Shown here: piece by piece, positions 21,808 through 34,400 of the stretch | How the letters are laid out: every line of letters begins with the position of its first letter | Numbering within the stretch: the first letter of the stretch is position 1 | From: Punctularia strigosozonata HHB-11173 SS5 | Taxonomy: Eukaryota > Basidiomycota > Agaricomycetes > Corticiales > Punctulariaceae | Reading direction: 5' to 3' | Assembly: GCF_000264995.1 (NCBI RefSeq) | Contig: NW_006767457.1 | Coordinates: 33,381 to 97,380, forward strand | Length of the DNA stretch: 64,000 bases | Program-made: the position numbers and the translations under genes | Notes under the pieces: generated by a model | Database searches by the model: none | What the model saw: the letters and a program-made list of their open reading frames with translations, nothing else | Told to the model about the DNA's origin: nothing

Positions 21808-23873
21808 TCAGGACGAAGCAGCAGCAGCCTTGACGAACTCGGCGCACCGCTCGGCGACCATCACCACGGGCGCCTGCAGATGCGCCCCGGGTATCGTCGG
21901 AAACACGCTCGCGTCCGCGATCCTCAGGTTCGCCACGCCGTGCACCCTCAGCCGATCGTCCACCACCCCGCCTTCCGCCTCGGGCGCCATCCGGGCCGAC
22001 GACGAATAATGATACGTCGTCCCCGCGTTCTCTCGAACCCACTCGTCCACCTCGCGGTCCCTCTCCCCGGGCGGCGCCGACCACGGCGTCATCGGTACGA
22101 CCCCCTTCCCCTCCACAGGCAACCGCGCCTGAAACGCCAGCGCGAACCGGACCGCCTTCCTCAACACCACCACGTCCTCCGGGTCGCTCAACAGCCCCAG
22201 ATCCACCACCGGCGCATCCCGCGCATCCTTCGACGCGAGCCTCACCGACCCGACCGACCTCGGCTGCACCGCCGCGCACAAATAGCTAAACACGCCCCTC
22301 TTCGGCGTCCCCTGGTTCGTGGGCGGGTCCGAGTCCACCGGGAGGAACATCACCTCGATATCCGGCACGTGCCGTGGCGTATGCCGGTGCGCGTGCTCGA
22401 GCACGTCCTTCCTGATCGCGGTCCCGTCCTCGCTGAGCGCGGAGGAGGGCAGGAAGATCCCGGCCTGCTGCACTTGCGAGCCAAAGATGCCCTCGCGCGT
22501 GAACACGTATTTGAGCAGCTGCCCGACGGCGAAGAGCGGTTTGGCTTGCAGGCCTTCGATCGATTCTTCGAGCGGGACGTGGTATTGCACCGGGACGCTG
22601 ACGTGGTCTTGCTGCGACATGCCGTCAGTAATTGGGGACCAGGCGAGTCTAGAGCGTGATATAGATACCAGATGAGCGCCCACACCGGGCATGTCGCGGA
22701 CAACTTGAATCTTGTGGAATTCGAGATCGGCTCGAGGACCTATGCCACTGTCGTCCGCGTCAACTTCGCCCGTCATCAACCCGGTTGAGTGTGGATCTCT
22801 ACCTGAGCAGGAGGAGTTGAGGAGTGATGATAGCGCCAGCGCACAGTATGATCTCCCTGGTCGCCACTACGGAGTACTTCGCGGTCCCTTCGCCCTTCGC
22901 CGTAGCATCATCACCGAATTCGACGCTCGTCGCGCGAATCACATCGCTCTCCTTGTCGAACCCGACGCGATGCACCAACGCGCCCACAGAGATCGTCAGC
23001 CGACCTTTCCTCTCGCTGACCAGCTTTTGAGGCAAGAACGCGTCTTGAATCATGTTCCGTTTCCCGTCCTTTGCGATCGTCGAGTCTAGTCGCGAACACC
23101 ACGCGACGGGCCCGTTCGGATCGTTCCCGTCCGCCACGACCGGCACGCCGAATGTCGCAGCTGCATCGTAGTTCCTACGCATATAAGTACAAGCTACGCC
23201 GCCTCAAAAGTCCGGGTCACTCACTCTTTCACCACGTTGAAATTTATGTCTCCTTTGATCTGCGTCTGCCACGGACCTGTGTGCATACCGAACGTCAGCG
23301 ACAACTTCGCAGCAAGCCCAGCGGTACACACCCTCCGACCCCATGAACGCCGGTGTGTCCTTCGGCGGTATCCACATTTGCGACTTTTTGAACGCCGGCT
23401 CGACGTCCTCCCACCCCCACCCCTGCCTCCCCGCAATCGCCCAGGCGTTATACTCCCCCGGCACGCCGCGCGTATACAGCTCGGCGTTCACGAGCGTCCC
23501 CCCGCCGAGCCCCTTCCCTCCGATCATGTCGACCACCCGCCCGCCGAGCCCGGGCTGCGGCACCGTGCGCTGACGATAGACCGGCGCGGTCTTCGTCGTG
23601 AAGTTGCTCGCGAGGAGCGGGACGTGCGCCGCCCATCCGTCGACGAGCGGGCCGCGCTCGAGCAGCAGCACGCGCGCGTTCGGATCTTCGCTCAGCCGCG
23701 ACGCGACGACGCAACCCGCCGTGCCCCCTGCATATCCCATCGTGAACCTCCATGAGCACGACGTTGAGATGTCAATGAGTTTGCGAAATCGCACCTCCGA
23801 CGACGACGTAGTCGAACGTCTGCCCGTCCAAGCTCTTCGGCGCGCTCGTAGGATAGGTCGAAAACAAGCCCAT
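21808..23873 (-). CDS. GMC oxidoreductase, choline-dehydrogenase-like, no clear signal peptide
   Basis: FAD-dependent GMC family enzyme. From 23873 the protein reads MGLFSTYPTSAPKSLDG, then the split FAD motif YVVVGG-GTAGCVVASRLSED, joined over a short intron, then LLLERGP. Signature 1 is GGKGLGGGTLVNAELYTRG. The substrate domain continues to EIILCAGAIITPQLLLLSG (signature 2), restored over an intron, then GVGAHLQDHVSVPVQY, also restored over an intron. The C-terminal block has TTYHYSSSARM with the catalytic His, VHGVANLRIADASVFP and PGAHLQAPVVMVAERCAE. All junctions checked keep frame. An alternative upstream ATG at 24015 runs into a stop unless a further intron is used, so 23873 is preferred. 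Unlike the first GMC gene in the window it has no obvious secretion signal, so it may be intracellular. Confidence 0.85.
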
Positions 23874-24443
23874 GTCGGCGTCTTCAGGTCGGTTGGAGGC
23901 GGTCCGTTCGCGATGTCGACGTCCTTGAGGGGCTTTTACGACCGCCGTCCGTGGAGATGGTACCCACGAGAACCTCCATAGCCAGCACTGCCGTCAGATG
24001 CGTACGAGATGGCATGGAACGGAACTAAACAGGGGAACGGTCAGACTGCGCAGTTATCTCACGCCCGTCTATTTCGGAAAGCCCTTTACTCATCATACTC
24101 ATCTCATTCCATTTATACATTCCGTTTACTTGTAACTACGCCAACATGTAACTCGACGCACTCATGGCTACTCCTTTGTGCTCAGGCTCTCTAGAGCGAT
24201 TGCCTGGGCGCTGTGCTGCTCAGGCCACGTTGCCGTCTCTTGCTGCCCAGCTGATCGAATATATACAGTATGAAACTCTGGAATATGTTCCAAATCAGCA
24301 GTGCTTGTAGAGTACAATACACCTATGAGAAGTATCTATAGGGTGGGCTATAGGCTTGGTCTGTCCCCTATACTCAGTCATCCCACTCCGCAATGAATCG
24401 TTGATTCTACAGGGCATCGGCGCTGTTTGTTACCGAATACTTA
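23874..24443. other. Upstream region of the second GMC gene, no gene seen
   Basis: About 570 bp between two minus-strand genes. It should contain the GMC promoter and the 3' untranslated region of the 7TM gene. A pyrimidine-rich, AT-richer stretch at 24060-24300 contains TATA-like strings (for example near 24260), but none is placed convincingly for the start at 23873. No coding signal. Confidence 0.5.
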
Positions 24444-25892
24444 CTACTCGGCTATTCCTATGCATCGAGCATCTGGCGAGTCCATCCCTGGTAGGAGCAT
24501 TTCATCAGGCTGCTGGTGCTCTACCCATTTTCCCGACTCCTTGTCCACGAACTCGGGCGATTGCAGGATATGTACGTGTTTCGATATCATCACCGCATCA
24601 TTGTTCGTATATGCAGTGTAAGCCGTTCGCGCGTCCGATGAGCTGATGTCTCGATGGCTATATGAGATAGCCTGGCGCTCCTTATATTGAACTCCGGAGC
24701 TCCATACTGATAGACGAATATCATCAGTGAGAAGTAGCATCATGTGGGAATGATGCATACCGGTAGCAAGCACAGTAAAAATGACGGTGCAAAATGTGTT
24801 GGGCTGGCATAATATGAGCCACAAGTAGATACGCCGGATGGAAGAGCAACTCACCAAGGTGAAATACCCTGCAACAACAGTGTTCGATACACATAGAACA
24901 ATCAAGACGATGATGTTCAAGATAACTAAGGAATCCATGTTAGCGAGACCAGTCTCGTAGTCGCATTTTAATCATACCGGGAAAGATGAAGTTCGTTGCA
25001 GCCATCCAGAACAGTACGCCGATGCGGCTGCCAAATCCACCTTCGTAGCACACAAACGTTCAACATTGTATACCATGAATTGACGAAGCAAAAGGCTTAC
25101 TCCGCAAACTGAATCGCTGATTAGCTTTTGGCATCATAGAGCGTGAGGGTTCCCAGACCTTCCAAAGAAAGATGGCAGAACAATACCTAGGTCATCATCA
25201 GTGCGTGTCTTTCGTGTCTTTACAGTCTCGTGACAAGACTTACGCATCATCCGTCAGCTCAGCAACACAAATAGCCTTCTGAATCCAGTTCTGGCTGGCG
25301 ATGGCCCGAGAGTTCGCACTCGTCGCTCCGGGATGGGCGCTATCCTTCCACCAGTTTCGAAGGTACATGATGAACAAGACAGCACGGAATATCTTCATCG
25401 TGATCGGGACCACGAGGACCGATGCCAACAGACGCGCTGTGCGCTGTTTGAAGACCGCAATTATCCGTATGATCAAGACCGCTTCCGAGAGCCAGGGTAG
25501 CCACAAGTACATCGCCACCCATGCTTCGTTCTCAATCGGGCTGATGGTGGCCAAAGGGGATAGGATGGCGTGGATCTGATATCGGGTTAGCCTGATATAG
25601 CGGGAAGCTCATCGCGTTGACATACCTGAAGGTGGTTGCTGACAATACCAGTCACAATTGCGAGAGTAAGAGCGCCGAAGTTGAACATGAACACCGCTAA
25701 TCGACGCGATTGCGGCGTCGACAAGAACACGAGAGCACCGAGCAGAACCAGAAGAATTGTTGTGAAGACAGTGCCAATCATGATGAATATGATAGAAGGC
25801 CGGATGGCACGAGCGTACTGCTCGATTATGAGAGCGACTTCGGCAGGGATGGGCGTCCCATTGCCAGCAGAAGCTCGGACGTGTCCAATCAT
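24444..25892 (-). CDS. Orphan seven-helix membrane protein
   Basis: Spliced minus-strand exons give an extracellular N-terminus, then helix 1 (SIIFIMIGTVFTTILLVLLG), helix 2 (FNFGALTLAIVTGIVSNHLQ), helix 3 (WVAMYLWLPWLSEAVLIIR), helix 4 (VLVVPITMKIFRAVLFIMYL), and an extracellular loop ending AELTDDAYCSAIFLWK. Helix 5-6 follow (IGVLFWMAATNFIFP, then LNIIVLIVLCVSNTVVAGY) and helix 7 (FCTVIFTVLATV). The long C-terminal tail is hydrophilic and Ser-rich. The topology is that of the lineage-expanded Agaricomycete 7TM orphans, often speculated to be receptors. I see no match to Ste3 or rhodopsin motifs. The start at 25892 is the first ATG after a stop-containing stretch. Confidence 0.7.
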
Positions 25893-27661
25893 CTGGCCGT
25901 GAGATCACTGCAGGCAAAAGTCGGCGTAGGGATGAACAGGAGAGCGAAAAGGACCACTGACACAAGATGCGATGATGTGCTACGGTACTTATGAGGGTGC
26001 GATGCTGTATCCCGCGCTTGGACTATACTTGACCTTTGATCAAGCCTATCATCAGCGATGAGAAAGGTCGCACTAGGGGTACAGGGATTCCGACCAGTAT
26101 CGACCAGCAGCGTCCGTCACGGGAGGCTAGATGAGATCCTGTGTCTGGAAGCGCAACCGGAAGGAACGCTCCGCAATGCTTCTCATGGAAGACGCCCATC
26201 CATACCAGGGGAATTGAGGTATCAGAGCTGATTGCAGGCAGCATGCCTTTGTCGGAAAAAGATCGTTAAGTATGCTGCGGGTCTATCTCCGCGCGAACAA
26301 ACACACCTTAGATGGAACGAGTCGAGTTGGATGATCATCTTCTGTTGTGGAGAGACCACAGCGCTTCTGGTGGGAAGAGGACTGTGAGAAAAATGGATAC
26401 GGCATCTGGACGGGCGCTGCGAACTGGTCGGAACGCGTTGCCAGGCGCAGGTTCCGCGGCTCACCTGGGGCAGTGGGATCCTACCAAGTCGCTTCTTGCC
26501 GGTCATCGTGAGCTTTACTCGTGAACTCGTCGTGAAAATAGATCCCTGCAACCTACGGGATGATGCGCAATGTTCTCCTGCAGACAATGATTCGAGAAAA
26601 GCATCCTGCTGGTCTGACAGCAAACATGACGAGTATATGAATTGTCAGTAGGAACACATTGAAAGAGATCGCAGTGATGCTGAATGGCGGCTTCGAAGCT
26701 TTACGTCCCACTCTACAGTCCATTCTTTAGAGGGACCGTCATCTCAAGGTTCTTCCGATCGAATGTATTTTGGGACTGACCAACCAGGGTTCATACACAT
26801 TCCTGCCCGATCCGGCCGCCGCTTGAGTATGCAGTATATATATAAGAGCTGATGACAGCCCCCGTCGAACCCCCTCTTCACGGCAGACACATCGCTGGCG
26901 CTGTAACCGGCTGTACTCATGCTGAACAACGATGTGCTGCGACAGCTCAGTCAAGCCTGCGCTCAGTGCGCTGGACACCCTGGAGACCAGTCACTTCGCA
27001 CGCCACAGTGTACGGGCCATCCATGTCGACGTCGACCCCGACGACTTGCTCAGCATGGTCCATGTTGTCTGTCGTGCATTTCAGTGACGGCCTCGATGCC
27101 CTTTGACATGTCTGGGTTTTCCGATGAAGTCAGGCTCGGGTAAAGCACGCAGAAGCCAGTCGACATGATGAAAGAGCTCCCTTGCTCAACGGCCAGACTA
27201 TGAAGACTACCGATGAATGGGTCAGGAGAATGGGTCTCTCGTTGTGGTGAAGGTATGCCGTTCTTTTGCCGAGCTGTGGAGCGATATCAGATGTTGAAGT
27301 AGCGGAAAGATTAGATATGGCGAGTCGCAGGCGGAGTCGCCGTCGGGCTCTCGTACCCTCGAGCTTCAGAATCATCCCCTACGTTGGGCATGATGAATAT
27401 TGTCGTCTAAGACGAGGGACGGCGAGTCGGGGACAGCAAGGGGAGTGAACCCCGTGTTCACAGTCGTGAGAAGGCTTGGCGTTGATCGACGGTAAATACT
27501 GGCCGTACTCGTCTCATTCTCTCCTCGTTGCCGCCATAAGTATCCAACGCCACTGGCGAGCTCTCACTGTCGCTCTTTAAGCCCTTCCGCTCGTTTTCGG
27601 ACTCATCTCCAGTCTACTGCCCCTCTGTCTCGTATTTTTCTATCTCCTGATACCCCTCAAG
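25893..27661. other. Gene-poor region, perhaps degenerate coding remnants
   Basis: About 1.8 kb without a supportable gene. Minus-strand fragments with protein-like composition occur. One near 26515 reads MTGKKRLGRIPLPQ followed by a donor-like GTGAGC. Another near 27388 reads MPNVGDDSEARGYESPTATP. Neither joins to a recognisable domain. A TATATATA run lies at about 26835. The last 150 bp before 27662 are strongly CT-rich and should be the promoter of the glycoprotein gene. Confidence 0.4.
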
Positions 27662-29238
27662 ATGTCTCGCAACTTCGCCGCCCTCGCCGTCGTCGCATCC
27701 AGCGTCCTCCTCCGTGTTAGCGCGCAAGGAGCATCCGTCACATACACATCTGGCACACCCCTTGCCAGCAAGCACTTTGATTACCCGGATGGCATCGTAA
27801 GTCGCCTCATTCTCGTCAATTCCTCTCTTGCGCTGTACTGGCACTGGATGCTTTGGGTGACACGCTGGAGTCGACGACGACGCCTGGGGGCATGTTTCGC
27901 TGGCCTTCGGTCAGGGTTGTGCTGCGGTTCCACGCCTCCACGAAGGCGCTGCACCCCATGCTATATATCTACCCCCTTTCCCACAAGTGACTGACGGCGC
28001 TTTCCCGTGTGCAGCCCTACCGGGCCGACCCTGACGATGGTGTCCGTGGGACCCAGTTCGGCTACAACCTCTGCAACTCGACGACAGAGAATCAGTCTTC
28101 GCTCTGCCAGACCGCGTTCATCAACGCCCTCGATGGTGCGCGCCCTCCAGGAAGCTACGCGTCTTCACAGCTAATGATTTCCTCAGATTTCTGCCTCTGG
28201 GCACCTCCCAACGGCCCGGAAACAATCGGTGATACCGAGCAGGAGGAAGTTGCGTGGTGCACGAAGCCTGGTCGTGGTACTCGTGTCATCCCCGAGGGTG
28301 CCCTCCAAGGCGTTCAGTTCATGAAGACTCCCGACTACCTCCAGGTCGTCGGCTTCATCGATCAGACGAAGATCAATATGGCTGGCGACGATTTCGGTGG
28401 TGAACTTGACCCCCACGGCGCGGACTTCGTAAGTCCCATATCTAGGTGCATAATGAGTTGTATATTCATGTCTCTGAAGCGTGGTAACCCTCTGGGTGGT
28501 CTCGTCTACTCCAACGGTTTCCCTGCGTCTAACGGTGACAACAACACCTTCATCCAGGCCATCGAGTGGCACAAGTATGTTCCCTTCCAGCTCGAAGGTA
28601 CACCCAAATCTTGAATTCATGTTTCCTAGCTTCATGGGAGGTGGAGCGTTCTGCTTCAAGATCTGCGACCCCGCGGGCGCCCACGCCGCCGACTTCTGCC
28701 AGCACATCTACGACCGTATTGGCTGCGCCTACAACGCGCCCAACAACGCCCAGAACGGTTCCTTCACCAGCTGTGAAGGCGACGACCAGGACTTCCCCGG
28801 CGTCTACACTTCCAACGGCCAGGTCCTCACCTACACCCAGCCCCCGGAGTCGCTCGGCGTCATCTCCACGCTGCCATACCAGCCCCGCGTTCCCGCGTCA
28901 TCCAATTGCCTGACCTTCAGCTCGGCGGACCTCTTCGCTGCTGCTGCTACTACGACCGCCTCCTCCTCGGCCTCTGCATCGGGGTGAGATTTATTGTAAT
29001 TGTTCTTCCCCAGTACCTCGCAGTACTGATTGAGTCCACCACTCGCAGCTCGCACACGACCGCCGCCGTCTCCGGCCACTCTACCTCTGGTCGTAGCAGT
29101 GGCTCCGCCGCCGCCACCGGTTCGCAGTCCGGCTCTGCTGCTGGCCCTACCGAAACTACGAGCGGCGCTGCTTCCGTCGGCGTCAGCGTCATCAGCATCA
29201 TGGCGGCCAGCCTCTTCGCCATCGCCACCCTGGCTTGA
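27662..29238 (+). CDS. Secreted, probably GPI-anchored glycoprotein of the basidiomycete 'macrophage activating glycoprotein' type
   Basis: Cell-surface or secreted protein of unknown biochemical role. The start at 27662 gives a signal peptide (MSRNFAALAVVASSVLLRVSA) ending before QGAS. Exons join as ...KHFDYPDGI-PYRADPDDGVRGTQFGYN, DFCLWAPPNGPETIGDTE, ADF-RGNPLGGLVYSNGFP and WHNFMGGGAFCFKICDP. Then come HIYDRIGCAYNAP and EGDDQDFPGVYTSNGQV. Six or more conserved Cys residues and several NxT/NxS sites are visible. The C-terminal 90 residues are Ser/Thr/Ala/Gly-rich and end in a hydrophobic tail (VSVISIMAASLFAIATLA), which suits a GPI signal. The family name comes from database annotation of homologous basidiomycete proteins and says nothing about function in the fungus. 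Intron 1 (about 218 nt) is unusually long for this window. Confidence 0.8.
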
Positions 29239-29877
29239 TCGTGCAATGCTTGTGTTCCGTTAACGCATGGTTATGGGCTTTATATGTCGGTCTCTCTTCT
29301 GTTTACGGGTATCTGGGCGTCGAAATAGTTAATATGCATATTGCTTGCTCGTTCGTGTCTCTTGGGATCGATCTGCTGCAGTAATGCAAGGTTTACGTCG
29401 TGTCAGCCCGCACTGTGTTCGACGTCTGGGGAACTGCAAGATATTAGTAGTTGGATGCAAAGGGGAGCATCATGCAGTGTAAGCCGATGTCGCCGCTCAT
29501 TGGCCAGTGGACGTCGTGAACCTTGCTCCCGGTTCGGCGGTGAACTCAAAGAATGTTGCTGGTCACGGATATCTTATACCAAAAATTGCGAGCATAGGCG
29601 ATATCTCCGAACCCACCGAACAGTTATATGAACACCTTGAAGGACATGGGAGGGTGATTTGCATATTTCTTTGTATCACGGCTGTTGGACGTCGGAGTAG
29701 TTGCTCACTCGTTTCTTGGAATCAATTGTCTGCAGTAATGCAAGGTTTACTCCGTGCCATTATTCAGTCCGTTAATAGTTTCTCGGCTATTCGAGCGTAT
29801 TCCTCTGCGTATGTTACCACCTATCATGGTGTCGTCATTAAATATACGCGAATCCTACAGATTATCGTGCGCTTGGG
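29239..29877. other. Convergent 3' spacer with a diverged internal duplication
   Basis: About 640 bp between the stops of the glycoprotein gene and the PSD gene. No gene is supported. A block of about 60-130 bp occurs twice (see the repeat entry). The plus-strand frames running through it extend into the antisense of the PSD gene and are shadows. Confidence 0.5.
29341..29757. repeat. Diverged direct repeat, two copies about 360 bp apart
   Basis: 29341-29405 and 29701-29760 both begin TTGCT, contain TCTTGG(G/A)ATC then CTGCAGTAATGCAAGGTTTAC, and end near CGTG. The central 20 bp are identical. Weaker similarity extends about 60 bp upstream of each (GGnCGTCGnAnTAG). The arrangement suggests a local duplication of the 3' flank of the glycoprotein gene. 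Confidence 0.6.
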
Positions 29878-32800
29878 TTACGAAGCCGGGTTGAAAGAGA
29901 GTCCACGAGGTTGAGCGCCCTCCGTTGCGGATGTAGCCGTACGGCGCGACCGACCGACGCCCATGCCGACGCGTACAAGCGTCTCTAGCGAAGCTCGCCC
30001 GTTTATCAACAGATCTTCATCCCACTCAACGACGCCTTTCTCGAAGAGCAGTACGATCGTTGAACCGCCTGGCGTTCTGACTCAGCGGTCACGTAGATAG
30101 TAGATCAAGCAGTTCTTACGTACCGAAGGCGAAGCAGCCGAATTCCTGGCCCCGTCTGACGGTCTGCCCTTCATCGACGGTGGTGATGATACTACCGACC
30201 ATCATCGCGCCGACGCACACGGCCATGACACGTCCGAAGTGCGGACTGTCGATTTGCACTATTTTGCGCGCGTTCTCTCCGTAGACGTCGAGAGCAGTCC
30301 GGATTGCTTGCGGCTATGTGGCATTGATTGTCAGCGCATCATCGGCCGTAGAGAAACACAGCAGCGGCTGACGTTGACGGTGTAGTATTCTCCTGCGATA
30401 TACCGCATCGGCCCTATAGTGCCATCGACCGGAGAATGGAACCGGTGGTAGTCTTGCGGGGCTAGCCTGAAGATAGCTAGTGCCCCATCTTCAAACCGTC
30501 GAGCTTCTTGCCTACCCTCCTCGCTGTAGGGTTGTCAGCGATTGCGAACTTGTGGCAAATGTCGCAACCTGAACACACGTTTGATCGAGACCCAGGAGGC
30601 GAGCGACCGTGAACTCCCGCCCCTTGATCCATATCCTCGTAGCTTCTTGCACGGTCTCGAATGCCATCATTCGGCAGTCTGCCCCGCTTACGAGTCGTGA
30701 AGGGTCGTCCGGAGACTCGATGGGACGCGCATCAGGTTTGAGCTTCCGGTAGAAGAACTGATTGAATGTCTCTGAAGGGCTATTGATGAGAATTATGGAT
30801 GGGGGGAGTAAATACTAAGCTTCTTACGGAAGGAATCCAATGGGTCGAGAATCTCGTTGACGTTGAGGCGATGGAATTCAATGAAAGGCAAAATGTCCTT
30901 CGCAGATTCCGGTGAGTCGTACTTGACACCTTGCTTGATGGACATCGACTTCAGAAGGCGCCGAGCTATCATCACGCCGTGAGAACCCCATAAATTTACA
31001 GAAACACCATCGTGACCCACCCCGTGCGCCTTCCATTCGGCTCTTAGCGCCCTAACACACTTAATCAGCCTCGTATCATGGTATATGACAGAGTCCACAC
31101 CTTGTACAGTAAGCGAATACCCAGACGAACATACACCTGCATCTTCTCCTCTTCAAGTTGACCTGTTGTGCGGTTTTGCACAATGATGTTGGCAGAGTTC
31201 TTCACAAGAAAAGAATCGGCGTCAGCGATTTCATGTTATGGTAGATTGAGCCTGCTCACAGCACCAAGCTGGTATGATCCAGCGCCGACTTTGCCCAAGA
31301 GTTTGGTGTACCACTTGCGCTGAGCTTGGCTACTGGTCACGAAGTTGCCGACCATGATACGATCCACGCGGCCCCAATCTTGGCTGGCGCATAACGCCAT
31401 ATGCGTCACAATGTCCACTTCTGCCTTCCGACCCATCCTGGGACGATGGCATAGGGGGCAGTTACGGATATTGATAACGCGTTCGACTACGGGCTCGGGA
31501 CTGGCATCGGAGTCGGACGTGTCAGGAGACGACCCCGACGATCGAGATGATCCGGACTGGTGTGAGCTGGCTCGCGTGATCGGTCCAGGCTCGGATTCGA
31601 CGGGGTTGAAGACGTCTTTGGCGCGAGGGGTGACCTCTGCAATTGGCTGCGAGTTGGGGACAGTAGGGTGTGGAACAGGTTGCGACGGCTTCAGGTGCTC
31701 GCCGTCTGAGGGAATGTTCCCTGGCGGGCCAGCGAAGTTCATGTGCGCCATACTCTCCTCGAGGTCCTCGAAGGCCTGTTCTGCGCCGGAAGGTGTGTTC
31801 GCGGCGTGGGATCCAGTCGCAGTGTCGCCGTCCGCGAGCCTGTAGTCAACATCGTCGAGCCTCTTGCGCTCCGTAGCAGGTTTTAGGAGCGATTCTTCAA
31901 GGCAAGCGACGCATTCCTCGAACGTGAGTTCGTTCTCGGCGTCCTCCGCACGAGAATCCTTCCCGTATCGAGTCCAAAAGGCGTCTACGGTTTTTGCGGA
32001 CAGCGTCGATCCCAGCGAATCGAGCATGGACGTGAGCTCTACTCTCGAAATTGTCCTGGTGTCATCGGCATCGTATTGCTTAAGGTATTCGTGCCAAAAC
32101 CGGCGCCGCAGAATTGAGTACGGCTGATACTTCGCCCTGTAAAGCTACTGAGAACAAGATCAAACGATGAGTATCATACAGGAGCCGCTCACCTGAACTT
32201 CAGCTGCGGCTTATGTTTTGCCTCCCAGGGACGTTCTCCGGAGGTGCCCTCACCAGGGGTAAGAGGGAGAACAAAGTCTTTCATATCCTCCTCTTTCTGG
32301 ACGCTGATGAGCATCGATGGGATGTTTGGAAAATGAATTTCACCTCATCACCGTCCAATGTGTCTCCTTGATATATACCTCGTTCGTCTTTCTGTTCTTC
32401 GCGTATGAGGTCGCCAACATTGAAAATTGCCTCCCCGACTTTGTCGTGGGTCGAGATCTTATCCCAATCGAGCACGCTGAATTTTACATTGAACTTGGTC
32501 TCATATCTGTATAGCAAGCGCGAATCAGATCGACGGCACGCCTGAGCGATGAAAACAAGCATACCGGCGTACATGGAACAGCAGCTTCTCGTTCCACTCC
32601 GGATCACGAGAATGACGGATGACACGTGTACGAAAAACTTTCTTTCCGAAGGAGACCACGACAAAGGGGTCCATGTCCCATCCTATCCGAGTGACTGGGA
32701 GGTGAACGACTGTCGTCAATATAACGCGCCACAAACCGCAAGCGAGAAAAATACTTACAGTTACGCAAACGTGGCAGGTCGGTGGCCGCGTTGATCTCCA

Positions 32801-34400
32801 GCATTACGATTCCGACGATATCATTGTCCGCATCTGCAAGGCCATCGCGCGTCAGCGATCACGGTGGCCCCATCCAAATCTGAATTTGTACCAAGTTCAA
32901 ATCCGCTCTCGCGTTTCCTTCGACGCCGCTTGTCTTTCTTTGGCTTTGATTCCGAGACCTTACCGAGTTTAGTCGCGGTGGGCGTCTCCGCGCCAGACTC
33001 ACTGGCCACACTGATAGACGACCCCTTCCTGATAAGTTTCTTGAGGAATCGTGACGATTTTCTACCTTCCTCTTGCAGTCGTGGTCTCGGGGATTGAAGT
33101 TGTGCTTGCGATGGCACTTTGGACGGAGGTTGAGGCGTCTTGTTAGGGTCGACCATGGAAGGTGATTGCACAAGCGGCTCTGGGTCGGCAAAAAGCGAAG
33201 GTACGGTAGCGGTCGGAGTAGGTTCATTATCGTCCGAGCCGGTGATGATTTGCGTTCGATGGCCTCTGAGAGCGTGCGGCACGTGCCCGCCTAGAGACGT
33301 CACCGTCAGCGCATAGCAAAGGTCAATTCCTTTACGACACTTACCCTGGATATGTGCCGGGAAGTCCTCCGCGGTTTCGTACCCTTGATCATCGCTATCT
33401 GTGGCACTCTCGTTACCAGAGGGATCGGTCGACGTAGGTTCGTCGTCCTCGTCAGAGCTAAATCCATCGTCCTCGAATTCCGGTCCTCCAGACACGGACG
33501 GGATCGTACCAATAGTTGATGTCTGCAGCTTATCAGGAGGTGCTCGCTAAGAAGGAATGGCAAGAGAACTGACTGGAGGCACCGATGTCAAGTTCCATTG
33601 CTGACGTTGCAGGAACTCGGTGTAGATATCCTCCAATGGCAAGCTGGGATCAACCATCTTCGTGCTCGCATGGGTATCGGTAGGTGTTGGTCGGACGAAA
33701 CCCATCTTGATGCGGACCGAGCCGGATATCGTCGCTTTGGAGCGAGTCGATATGAGTGCGAGGGATCGTTCCTGAGTAAACGAGGAGCACATGAGAATAA
33801 GCCTGGAATATGCTCTTCTACACACCTCTGCTGAATTCCAATCTAACTTCGGCCCACGTTGCGGAAACCATTCGTCCACACTCAAAGCGACTTCGCCGAG
33901 ATACTCTTTCCCAATCATATCCTTGTCCCAAACTACAATCTCGAGCGCGCCGACGCGTTCTGCGAGCGAGAGATGAAGCGGAAGGTCGAACGTTGCCTCG
34001 GCTGGATCATAGATGGGCGAATTGGACTTCTTGACCGCAGGAGTGGAGTGTCGTTGGTTTAGGACGCCGACCGTAACATAGCTGCAGCATCAACGTCGGA
34101 GAGTTTTCTCTCGCAGGTCAAATCTAGAGCGTACGGACGGGTCACTGAAGCCGTTACGATCCTTTCCTACGAGATCAGTGCAGCCTATGACCTGCACGCG
34201 AAGAATGACTAGGGGTGGCTCCCCGGGCACTGGTTGCAAATTCTTGGACGCGACACCTGTTTCAACTGTTTATAGTCTCGACTACTTGTAACGAGCGCGA
34301 GCATACCTGAGTTGGGGGCGATCCCGGCGAGGCGAGCAGGCAAAGCTTTACCGATGGCGTGCTTGACTTTCAGGGCCTTCTGTTTCCGTTTGGGCGCCAT
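29878..34400 (-). CDS. PSD2: Phosphatidylserine decarboxylase, PSD2 type with two C2 domains and an EF-hand
   Basis: Makes phosphatidylethanolamine from phosphatidylserine; PSD2-type enzymes act in endosome/Golgi membranes. The start at 34400 begins a basic segment. The first C2 domain follows ([30 protein letters not shown], and a strand ending [18 protein letters not shown]). An acidic Ser-rich linker (about 33500-32900) and a second C2 domain come next ([52 protein letters not shown]). An EF-hand-like loop reads [13 protein letters not shown] Cys/His pair region ([11 protein letters not shown]) precedes the decarboxylase core: [44 protein letters not shown] and [12 protein letters not shown]. 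The GST in the last motif is the autocatalytic pyruvoyl site and is formed by splicing at about 30060-30120. It ends at 29878. Domain order matches yeast Psd2. Confidence 0.92.

Noticed and set aside
21733-22659. Plus-strand 308-codon ORF
   Set aside because: Arg/His/Pro-rich antisense shadow of the GMC oxidoreductase, which has clear motifs on the other strand.
29507-29914. Plus-strand ORF of 135 codons
   Set aside because: It overlaps the spacer repeat and the antisense of the PSD 3' end, and shows no domain.
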